Below, one piece after another: positions 35,470-43,394 of a stretch of 64,000 bases of DNA (its first letter is position 1; every line of letters begins with the position of its first letter). Origin of the DNA: Pictodentalium vernedei (taxonomy: Eukaryota; Mollusca; Scaphopoda; Dentaliida; Dentaliidae); NCBI GenBank assembly GCA_031216915.1, contig CM062297.1, forward strand, positions 534,958,971 through 535,022,970, given 5' to 3'. The notes under the pieces are model-generated. The model was not told where the DNA came from. It was given only the letters and a program-made list of their open reading frames with translations, and searched no databases. Made by a program: the position numbers and the translations under genes.

Positions 35470-37572
35470 ATGAAGGGACGTTGTTCAAATTGTAATAGGA
35501 AGAAATCTTCCTCTGACTTTCATGATCATTGTATTAATTGTAGTCAGTGTTCTCGCATTAATCCCTGTCCTATATGTGAACATTGGGATGAGAAACATTG
35601 GAAACGTGTGTCACGATATGTTGTTTCTGGAGAAAGAGCGATGCCGGCTCTTTCTCCACAAGGTCACTCTACTCTCTCAGTTTCTATTTCAGAGGAACCA
35701 GAACAGGGTGATGTTTCCATGTTATCTTCTTCAAGTGTGCGTCCGTCGTCACAAATAAATACAGAGCTAGCGGCAAAAGTGCTCATGGAGATTAGACAAA
35801 TGTCGTCCGCTAGCTCGCCCGGTGTAGCGTCCATTCACCGAATGGTTCGGCAACCGGGTTCGTCCAATGCGGTCCAAGAGGAAATTTTGGGTGATGCGAG
35901 CACTATAAAAATAATAGATGCACACCCAGTGACGGCGGATAGTGAACGAGAACGGAGGAAGCCTTTTAGTCCGGTTCCTAGCTCGTCCAGGTCCAGCCGG
36001 GCCGCGAGCGAGAGAGGCCCCTCTCTCGTACAACAACATCTGGGACCAGATGTTGTGGTACAAAATGTGTCTTTAGCGGAGCATACGTCCGTCGCTCGGG
36101 ACGCTCCGTTGTATAAGCAGTCCGCAGAGACTGTTATGGCTTCCTCTTCTCGCCGGCGCACACGACCGCACCTTGGCTGCGTGACCTCCGATATTTTGCC
36201 AGCTTCGCCGATGAAGGATTCTTCGGCGACCAGGTCACACCATCCGGCAGCCAGGGATTCGAGACCGATGGACTCCGGACGTTCGCATAGGAAAAGTATG
36301 CGGGAGCCATCTGATGCGGAGCTGCCCTCGGCAAAGCAGCGAAAGACCGCTCCTCCGCAGGTCTCGACGTCGGACATTCTAGTGCAGATAGCACAGCTTA
36401 TCGCAGCATCCCAGCAGCCGACAGAGACGGTGTCGGATCGAGAATTATCCGACGGCGCTGGGTCGGTACGCTCCGCCGAAGCATCGGGGGCGGACGACCG
36501 GGAACATCGGGAGGTCCGACCGGATGGTGAAAGGGATACGGATGAATTGGAGCTATCCCTTTCGGAACAACACAAAGCTGCCGTGGACTTCATCCGGCAC
36601 TTTCTTCCTCAAGTTGTTCCGTCGGGCCAGACTGCTGCGCTTCCGGACAGGAGAATTATAGCGTCATTGGACTCTGATTTTTTCGAGCGGTTCAGGGACA
36701 TCGCTCCCGAGTTTCCGTCGCAGTCCAATAATGTTGCAAGAACATTTGAATTATTGAACGACGCTATTTTTAAACTTGCTTCCAGGACGGGGAAAGCAGG
36801 CTTCTTGTCCGCAAATACTCTCAACCTGCCTTTCATTAATGCAAGGAATAAATTCGACACGGCAGGTCAGGGTATACCGAGAGTTCCTCTGCGTATGGAC
36901 GACGAGGCGGAAGACTTAGAGCTATCATTACCGTCGTCAGCTTCTATTCCAACCACAGTGTTGGAAACAGCTATTGCGTCTAACAGAGCCAATTTAGATG
37001 CCTTATCTTACGCAGATCACCTTACGAAGGCGTTATCACTGCGTCTTCAAGGGGAAGAGTTTCAGGATATACAATCCTCCTTAAGACTTCTTTCAAGGGC
37101 AGTAGCTTATTCCACGTGTAACTCCGCCCTTTCAGTGGCAAATCTGGAGTTGGTTAGACGTGACGCAGCCCTGTCTACATCCACACTAGTGGATTCTAAG
37201 GTGAAGAACTCTCTTAGAGTCGCTTCGGTCTCAGGAGATCTTCTCTTTGACGGCAAGCTTTCCGCTATTTATGATAATATTAAAAAGAAAGCTAGTGATT
37301 CTCTGTTGTTTAGATCCGCTCCTAAAAGGTCGGATACAGCAGACACGAATAAGGCGGGCACTTCTGGGTCTTATCCGCCCAAGAGAGGTTCCTATAGAGG
37401 TTCCGGTGCGTCCTCTAGCTCTTATTCGAGAGACCGTCAGGATAGCGACTCTCGTTCGGGACGTCCTTCAGGCCGGGACAATCGGTCGGACGCCCCGAGG
37501 TCGACGAGGCGAGGTGCGGGTCGTGGAAGACGTGGTTTCTCCTACCGCAGGCCTCGCAGATCCAGGAGGTGA
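35470..37572 (+). CDS. DIRS Gag-like structural protein, copy A (intact, 700 aa)
   Basis: Presumed to coat and package the element RNA in the cytoplasm, as ORF1 of DIRS elements is thought to do. The start is the ATG at 35470; the reading frame is open further upstream, but only from a TTG, and the Cys-rich start is shared with copy B at 58288. Residues 5-36 hold paired Cys (C5-C8, C21-C24-C27, C33-C36 with nearby His), probably zinc-binding. A long Ser/Arg/Pro-rich middle (about 60-330) follows, then a more ordered acidic/helical part (about 350-580, with the conserved LPFINARNKFDTAGQGIPRV). The last ~70 residues are a Gly/Ser/Arg-rich tail ending RRPRRSRR, likely nucleic-acid binding. It ends at TGA 37570-37572, inside the open RT frame. 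No lesions seen. Confidence 0.88.
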   Translation: MKGRCSNCNRKKSSSDFHDHCINCSQCSRINPCPICEHWDEKHWKRVSRYVVSGERAMPALSPQGHSTLSVSISEEPEQGDVSMLSSSSVRPSSQINTELAAKVLMEIRQMSSASSPGVASIHRMVRQPGSSNAVQEEILGDASTIKIIDAHPVTADSERERRKPFSPVPSSSRSSRAASERGPSLVQQHLGPDVVVQNVSLAEHTSVARDAPLYKQSAETVMASSSRRRTRPHLGCVTSDILPASPMKDSSATRSHHPAARDSRPMDSGRSHRKSMREPSDAELPSAKQRKTAPPQVSTSDILVQIAQLIAASQQPTETVSDRELSDGAGSVRSAEASGADDREHREVRPDGERDTDELELSLSEQHKAAVDFIRHFLPQVVPSGQTAALPDRRIIASLDSDFFERFRDIAPEFPSQSNNVARTFELLNDAIFKLASRTGKAGFLSANTLNLPFINARNKFDTAGQGIPRVPLRMDDEAEDLELSLPSSASIPTTVLETAIASNRANLDALSYADHLTKALSLRLQGEEFQDIQSSLRLLSRAVAYSTCNSALSVANLELVRRDAALSTSTLVDSKVKNSLRVASVSGDLLFDGKLSAIYDNIKKKASDSLLFRSAPKRSDTADTNKAGTSGSYPPKRGSYRGSGASSSSYSRDRQDSDSRSGRPSGRDNRSDAPRSTRRGAGRGRRGFSYRRPRRSRR

Positions 37573-39562
37573 TGGCTCAAACCTCTATCGCGTTCCGGTT
37601 GGCGGAAGGTTGTCGAGTTTTTCTCAAGAGTGGGCGTCGATTACGGACGACCCGTGGGTGAGAGGAGTGACTTCGGAAGGTCTAAAGATATCCTTCAAAC
37701 GAAAGCCTCCATTAACTCGAAGTCCAAAGTGGACTCATCTTCCGTCAAACCCTCAGAAAAGAGACGCTCTGCTATCAGAGGTGCAGTCTCTTTTAATGAA
37801 GAACGCGGTAGAGGTCGTAGAAAACCAGGAATCGCTGGGATTCTACAGCCATCTGTTTCTGGTTCCGAAACCAGACGGCTCGTTCCGTCCAGTCATAGAT
37901 TTGAGCTGGATAAACAAGCTGATCGTCGCTCCGAAGTTTTATATGGAGACGATTCGATCGGTCAGAGCGAGTATTCGGGTGAACGATTATGCAACGAGCA
38001 TAGATCTCAAAGATGCGTACTTTCACGTCATGGTACATCCGACATTCCGAAAGTATCTACGCTTCGCAGTCCTAGGAGTGGTGTATCAGTTCCGGGCCAT
38101 GTGCTTCGGATTGAATCTAGCACCCTGGGCTTTCACTCGGGTAATGAACTCGGTAATGATCTACTTCCGAGCTCATTCGTCTGCGGTAACGTCGGCCTAC
38201 CTGGACGACATTCTTCAGAGGTACGGCAACGAGTTAACGCTTCAGAACGATGTTCAGAATCTTCTTCTATTGCTCCGACGTCTCGGTTTCATAGTAAACG
38301 AGGAGAAGTCGGATCTGGTGCCGTCCAAGTCATTCACTCATCTGGGAATGAGCTTCGAGACGCACAACAATCTCGTTCGTCTGCCGTTAACCAGAGCGAA
38401 ATTAGTCAGTTGTTACGCTCGCTATTGTCTGAATACAGACAAAGTCACGGCGAGAGAATTTATGAGACTGATAGGTCTGTGCGGAGCCGCCGCGGATCTC
38501 ATTCCGATGGGACGGCTACGCACACGGCCTCTTCAAATTTTCCTGACTCAGAATTGGAGTGTGAAAATTCATTCGCTCGATGTAGACGTTCTCTTGTCAG
38601 ATCAAGTGAAACAAGAGATTCAGACTTGGGCAAACATTCAGTGGTTAACTCAAGGAGTTCCGCTGCAGTTGCCGGATCCGAGTTTTACCATTTTGACGGA
38701 TGCCAGTCAAACAGGTTGGGGTGCATCATTAATCCCAACGGATTCGAGATGCCAGGGTCTTTGGGATCCGCAATTCCTGTGCAAGCACATAAACATCAAG
38801 GAAATGATGTCAATTTGGCTTGCGTTACGTCACTGGATGGACATTATTCACGATGCTCATGTCCAAATCCTATCCGACAATACGACAGTAGTGGCGTATA
38901 TACGGAATCAGGGAGGCACTCATTCAGTTCCGTTGTTCAATCTAACGGAAAGAATCCTTCTGTTTGCGTTGGAACATCACGTTCTTCTTTCGGTCCGTCA
39001 CATACCGGGTCGTCTGAATGTGCTAGCAGACTCCCTTTCACGAAAGGGTCGCTTGTTGCCGTCGGAGTGGACTCTCAACAAACAAGTATTCAATCAGATT
39101 TGCTACCAATGGGAACGGCCAATGATAGACTTATTTGCGACACATCTCAACAATCAGTTGCAGACGTATGTGTCCCCGCGTCTGGATCCAACAGCATTTG
39201 CAGTAGACGCTCTATCGATCCCTTGGGACGGAATGATAGGATATGCGTATCCTCCAGCGCCGTTAATTCAACAAGTATTGCTAAAGATAAAACAATCTCA
39301 ATGCAAGATTCTGTTGGTAGCATCTCTGTCGCCACAGAGACCGTGGATAAATCTACTCAGGTGTCTGTTGTGGGACCTACCGCGGAAGCTCCCTCCACGA
39401 GAGGATCTTCTTTGGCAGGGGAAATCGCGCCAACTACATCACAACCCGCAAGGTCTCAACCTTCACGTTTTTCCGTTGTGCGGTCCTTCTTGCATGGCAA
39501 GCACTTTACAGGACGAGCAGTGGACGCGACTTCTAACTGTAGGAGGACCTCCTCTTCGCTAA
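37271..39562 (+). CDS. DIRS reverse transcriptase / RNase H polyprotein, copy A
   Basis: Converts element RNA to DNA. 37271 is the first ATG in this frame, but the frame is open upstream and overlaps gag in the +1 phase, so real initiation (frameshift, reinitiation or splicing) is unknown. RT hallmarks in order: FLVPKPDGSFRPVIDLS (~37855), SIDLKDAYFHVMV (~38000), FGLNLAPWAF (~38105), catalytic YLDD at 38198-38209, then a LGMSF motif. RNase H follows: TDASQTGWG (Asp at 38699), IKEMMSIWLAL, LSDNTTVVAY, and HIPGRLNVLADSLS (His at 38999). The C-terminal ~130 residues (DLFATHLNNQ, DALSIPWDG, YAYPPAPLI) correspond to the Dam-methyltransferase-like domain of DIRS elements, but the usual catalytic PPF/PPY is PPAP here, so methylase activity is doubtful. 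It is intact, with the YR frame overlapping it. Confidence 0.9.
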   Translation: MIILKRKLVILCCLDPLLKGRIQQTRIRRALLGLIRPREVPIEVPVRPLALIRETVRIATLVRDVLQAGTIGRTPRGRRGEVRVVEDVVSPTAGLADPGGDGSNLYRVPVGGRLSSFSQEWASITDDPWVRGVTSEGLKISFKRKPPLTRSPKWTHLPSNPQKRDALLSEVQSLLMKNAVEVVENQESLGFYSHLFLVPKPDGSFRPVIDLSWINKLIVAPKFYMETIRSVRASIRVNDYATSIDLKDAYFHVMVHPTFRKYLRFAVLGVVYQFRAMCFGLNLAPWAFTRVMNSVMIYFRAHSSAVTSAYLDDILQRYGNELTLQNDVQNLLLLLRRLGFIVNEEKSDLVPSKSFTHLGMSFETHNNLVRLPLTRAKLVSCYARYCLNTDKVTAREFMRLIGLCGAAADLIPMGRLRTRPLQIFLTQNWSVKIHSLDVDVLLSDQVKQEIQTWANIQWLTQGVPLQLPDPSFTILTDASQTGWGASLIPTDSRCQGLWDPQFLCKHINIKEMMSIWLALRHWMDIIHDAHVQILSDNTTVVAYIRNQGGTHSVPLFNLTERILLFALEHHVLLSVRHIPGRLNVLADSLSRKGRLLPSEWTLNKQVFNQICYQWERPMIDLFATHLNNQLQTYVSPRLDPTAFAVDALSIPWDGMIGYAYPPAPLIQQVLLKIKQSQCKILLVASLSPQRPWINLLRCLLWDLPRKLPPREDLLWQGKSRQLHHNPQGLNLHVFPLCGPSCMASTLQDEQWTRLLTVGGPPLR

Positions 39563-40519
39563 ACTATGCGGCTAAGTGGAAGGTTTTCCGTCGTTGGTGT
39601 AGGGATCATTCTGTTGATATATTTGATCCCTCTATACCAGACATTGCTAACTTTCTAGTATACTTGTTTGACGAAATCAAACTGCAACCTGTTACTATAA
39701 AGGGTTATAGATCTATGTTATCTGATACCTATGCACATCATGATAGTTTACAAATTGGATCTAATGTCTCTTTATCGAAATTGGTTAGAAACTTTTCGAT
39801 AAATAGACCCAGAACTCTTAGATTAATTCCTAAGTGGAATTTAGCTTGGGTTCTCCTTAAATTGAAGGAAAAGCCATTTGAACCTCTTGGGACAGTAGAT
39901 TTCAAATTCTTATCTTATAAGACAGCTTTTCTCTTAGCTTTCTCTTCTGCCAGAAGAGTCAGTGAGCTTCATGCACTATCGGTGGATGATTCTCATTATC
40001 GTAGTGTTGGGAACACTATCACCTTCACTACTAATGTCGGTTTTTTTAGCTAAGAATCAGGCTCCTAATAAATATCCGGAACCTATTGTTATTAAGGCTC
40101 TTCCGTCTTCAGACGGGCGTAGGCCTTTACTCTGTCCTGTTAGAGCACTACGTATCTATAAACAGAGATCTCAGTTCATCAGAAAGGGACGGAAACGTTT
40201 CTTTCTGTCTTTGATGCCTAATAGAAAGGACATTTCAGTCCATTCTATTGCTAGATGGATTCAGTTAACTATCCGTACTGCGTATGAAGATTTATCTTCT
40301 TCTCAGCAGTCTGTGCTTAAGATTTCTGCTCATGAAGTAAGAGCTCTTTCTACTTCCTGGGCTTATGCTAATAGTGTTGCTATTACAGATTTAATGAAGG
40401 CTGCTTATTGGTCTCAGCCATCCACATTTACTAATTTTTATCTCAGAAATATTGAGTCCATTTCTGGAGACCTGCATTGTTTAGGTCCGTTATCTGTTGC
40501 TCAGAATGTCGTCCACTAA
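39400..40519 (+). pseudogene. DIRS tyrosine recombinase, copy A, one frameshift
   Basis: Integrates the circular cDNA in DIRS elements. The DNA-binding half (SLNYAAKWKVFRRWCRDHSVD, DIANFLVYLFDEIKLQPVTIKGYRSML) and the first catalytic Arg (ARR at 39952-39957, context SSARRVSELHAL) lie in a frame that is one base behind RT and overlaps its 3' end. Near 40037-40043 a run of seven T, where copy B has five T and a G in slightly different context, adds one base. The frame then stops at 40051-40053 and the rest, with H-x-x-R (HEVR, 40331-40342) and the nucleophile Tyr (40439-40441, TNFYLR), is in the next frame to the stop at 40519. A sequencing error in the T run is possible. Confidence 0.85.
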
Positions 40520-40584
40520 ACAGTTGCAACTATAGTTATGCAGGCTTTCTGTTCCGGCAGTGACTCCGTCCGGCTGCCCTCTTC

Positions 40585-40640
40585 GCTCTGGGCTATTTGA
40601 CCCAGGGCAAGGGGAAGGGGGGGGGGGGGGGGGGGGGTGT
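40585..40640 (+). promoter_or_regulatory. Post-YR stem-loop followed by G tract, copy A
   Basis: GCTCTGGG (40585-40592) pairs with CCCAGGGC (40601-40608), with one G-T pair, around CTATTTGA. A run of G begins at 40617 and lasts about 20 bases. The stem-loop and tract follow the YR stop in E (~10405), D (~32190), C (~56177 and 57247) and B (~63443). It could act in transcript 3'-end formation, but nothing in the sequence proves that. Confidence 0.5.
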
Positions 40641-40977
40641 TCCCTTAGGTCACCTGCTTTATAGTGAAAAGCAAGGGAATGCCTCCTCCAAGACAGTATT
40701 TCTGAGTCGCTTCCGGGATGGTTTTAAAGTGTAATATTAATGTTTAATTTCATTCATGTCTTATTTTTAAAGTGTAGCTCGGTGTGAAGCATTTGTATAT
40801 GTCAAGTGTCAAACGGGCTTTAATATACAATACTCGGACACTTTTAAATGATTATAAAGAGTCTCAATTCTCTGGACTACTTTATTTATTGGCTTGCTTT
40901 AAAAATAATTAGTATAAAGGTTATACTGGATGTTAATAGAGAACATGAATGTTATTGTGCTCAATTATTAAGGGTAG

Positions 40978-41016
40978 TGTATCTTTCTAATTTAAATATT
41001 AAATAAGAAAGATACA
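40978..41016 (+). promoter_or_regulatory. Conserved hairpin upstream of ICR, copy A
   Basis: TGTATCTTTCT pairs with AGAAAGATACA, an 11-bp stem with an AT-rich loop. It recurs in E (~10788), D (~32567), C (~56547 and 57627) and B (~63829, with a G-T pair). Confidence 0.55.
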
Positions 41017-41123
41017 TGTAAAGCCTAATACTCCTTTTCTCCTTAAGGGGTTACCTCTTTATTTTATAATTGAGCTTATTGGATTTTCCTCTATGTCCTA
41101 GGCCCTCCAGCCTGTTTACTATT

Positions 41124-41212
41124 CAGCTAAGTCTGGGTCATTGGTACAGTATAAAAATGTTAAAAAATTTATAGTAATTTATATATTTTTTATACTTACC
41201 AATGACCCAGAC
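41124..41212 (+). repeat. ICR of DIRS copy A, exact complement of joined ends
   Basis: 41124-41158 is the exact complement of the left end 34381-34415; 41159-41212 is the exact complement of the right end 41461-41514, including GTT against the terminal AAC. In DIRS-1 this region is held to template the ends during circle formation. Confidence 0.93.
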
Positions 41213-41290
41213 GGGGATGGCCCTCCCTGAGTTGGGAACTCTTGCCTCCCCGCTGAGTACATAGCGCTGACCAGGCACTGCCAGTAAGAA

Positions 41291-41514
41291 TGATATTTGG
41301 TGCCAATTTCGGGACGACTGCGTCACTGCGCATGCGCAGTAGAGTCGTACTATGGAGGTCCTTTAGGACATGATTTCTTTTTGTTTTGGATGCAAATTTT
41401 GGGGATTGGGGGGCAAAATTTGTGTTTGGCCCTGGTTTTTGTGGAGTTAGCACCAGCTAAGTCTGGGTCATTGGTAAGTATAAAAAATATATAAATTACT
41501 ATAAATTTTTTAAC
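41291..41514 (-). repeat. Right ITR of DIRS copy A
   Basis: Inverted partner of 34381-34580, with a perfect TGCGCATGCGCA at 41327-41338. The last ~34 bases (TATAAAAAATATATAAATTAC onward) have no counterpart at the left end except through the ICR. Confidence 0.9.
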
Positions 41515-42535
41515 TTTTTGTACAGAACTTCCATATGAAAGCTCTGATTTGAATAATTTTTTGTATGAATGTTTAGTACCATGGGATGCATCACATATAA
41601 TACGGGTTTTTTTCTCGTGCGTAAATTGTGAAAATTAGACTAATTTTGATGTTTTTTGGTGTTACTTTCAGCACTGTAAGTGCAAATGCCAATACGCTCA
41701 GGCTAGAGGCCGTATTTATGAACCGATCTTTACGAAACTTCTTGGGTACCTTTGGTATCACCGTGGGATGAGAAAGAGTGTTTTTGGGTCCTGTCCGAAA
41801 TTCAAGATGGCCGATGGAAGCCATTTTGTACAAAATTAGGTGCAATCAGATTTTTGTACAGAACTTCCATATGAAAGCGCTGATTTGAATAATTTTTTGT
41901 GTGAATGTTTAGTACCATGGGATACATCGCATATAATACTTTGATTTTTTCAGTGCTACTTACACACAGTAAGTACACATGTCAATACGGCTCAGACTTG
42001 AGTCTGTATTTATGAACTTATCTTCACGAAATGTCTTGGGTACCTTTGTTATCACCTTGGGATGAGTACGAGTGTTTCTGGGTGCGGTCCAAAATTCAAG
42101 ATGGCTGCCAGTGGCCATTTTGTACCGAAATTAGGTCCAATCAGTTTTTTGTCACAAGTTCTATACAGCTCATATTTATGAACTGATCTTCACAAAACTT
42201 CTTGGGTACCTTTGTTTTCACCTTGGGACAGGAACGAGTGTGTTTTGGGGTGCCTTTGTTATCACTGTGCTATGATATGAAAACAAATATTTTGGGGTTC
42301 AGTCAGACCCACTCTGGGACTCAAAGTTTTCTTTTCTAGTTTAGCATCTGACTGTCACCCACCTTTACAATACTCTACCTATACATTTGTTACGGACAAC
42401 GGTCAGTATTTATGTACAGACTGTTACAATACTTTATATGTACCTTTATTATCAGGTCATAACCTAGATGTTTGTCATTGCTGTGTCACACATGTCTTTG
42501 TCTTGACAAGTTGAGCTACAGTGTCATTGACACTT
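41515..42535 (+). repeat. Repeat M (CAAGTTGAGCTACAG end), ~335-bp units
   Basis: TTTTTGTACAGAACTTCCAT opens at 41515 and again at about 41852, a period of ~335 bp, with a third partial unit from about 42150. The 3' end GACAAGTTGAGCTACAG..TCATTGACACTTTCAT matches the end of repeat K. Its GCTCAACTTG-type start is missing; A abuts the cut point. TTTAAT occurs at both outer borders (34375-34380 and about 42539-42544), possibly a target duplication in copy G. Confidence 0.55.
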
Positions 42536-43394
42536 TCATTTAATGATAAAAATTATGTTTCCCCTTTTCGGGATATACGCCTGATATATTCTTATGATAG
42601 CACTAGTATTGTTTAGTGTTCTCCCCTGTCCTTCTATGAACCCTCTTGTTAAGTTCCCAAGTGCCTTTGGCGGTTTTTAAGAGATTTTTTTTCTCAAAAT
42701 TACTTGGGAATTTGATGTTTTTTTCTCAGATTATAGTTCCGCGTATCCCCTTGTTTGCATCGCATTCGGGTTGACCTCCGGAGACATCTTAGTCTTACAT
42801 CTTCTCCTGGCCCTGGGAAGATTTAGTTTTGCAGTTGGTAGTTTTATACACCAGTTACTGACTTCGGGCCATTCTTTATGTGCCTGTTTTGTTAGTTCCG
42901 GTTTGTTTTCTGACGATGTTTACTTTCTCTCAAAAGTTTTGGTAAGTACTGTGATGGTTTACTGTAGTACAGTTATTATATTAGTGTGTTACTTTACATG
43001 GTAGGCCCTAGCCCGATGTTCCTGTCATAGTTGTGGAGTGGTATATCCACCCTTAGGCTCTATAGGGGTGCCCTTGGACTCATTAGGTTCCCTTGTGGTA
43101 CTTGGCCTGTCATCAACATTTTTAGAAAACTTTATTTTTTCTATTATGTTGTTATATCCTATAATGTATAATGTAGTTTTTTTTATACATTTTAGGGAGT
43201 GTTGAGGGCTTATATTGTATCATATTTTTGTGTATGTCAGTAGTGACCTACAGTGAAGATTCATGCTTAGTGTGGGTCCATTAGGTCCTCTTCTGATCTA
43301 CAGGCCTGCTCAGCTTGTAGCCATTGCACCTCCTCTAATTCTTGTGCAAGTTGTGAATCTTGGATATACTTTCTAGATGGGTGTCTACATTCGT
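42536..43394 (+). pseudogene. Leader and gag start of DIRS-like copy G
   Basis: 42580-42760 matches the leader of copy F (CCCTTCTATGAACCCTC, TCCCAAGTGCCTTTGGC, CCCCTTGTTTGCATC). At 43288-43364 translation gives SSDLQACSACSHCTSSNSCASCESW, clearly the Cys-rich N-terminus of DIRS Gag in diverged form. The frame is lost after about 43370, where repeat L is inserted. Confidence 0.6.

Larger units (their letters stand above)
34381..41514 (+). mobile_element. DIRS1-like YR retrotransposon, copy A (youngest complete copy)
   Basis: 7,134 bp from ATTTTTATAC (34381) to TTTTTTAAC (41514). Order: left ITR (34381-34580), leader, Gag (35470-37572), RT/RNase H (to 39562), YR (to 40519), 3' non-coding structures, ICR (41124-41212), right ITR (41291-41514). 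The ITR pair shares private variants (GACGCAGTCGTCCCG on the left matched by CGGGACGACTGCGTC on the right). Gag and RT are intact; YR has a single-base frameshift. There is no target duplication and no LTR. With ITRs, ICR and YR this is the DIRS1 group rather than Ngaro or PAT. Confidence 0.93.

Noticed and set aside
35835-36593. 252-codon open frame on the minus strand
   Set aside because: Lies wholly within intact gag, is Ser/Cys/Arg-rich as expected from reading biased gag codons backwards, and has no hallmark residues.
36134-36860. Other minus-strand frames opposite gag and RT
   Set aside because: Shadows of the coding strand; their counterparts in copies C, D and E are not kept apart from the sense sequence.
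34381-41514. LTR retrotransposon
   Set aside because: No direct LTRs, no aspartic protease or DDE integrase. Inverted ends, ICR and tyrosine recombinase place it in DIRS.
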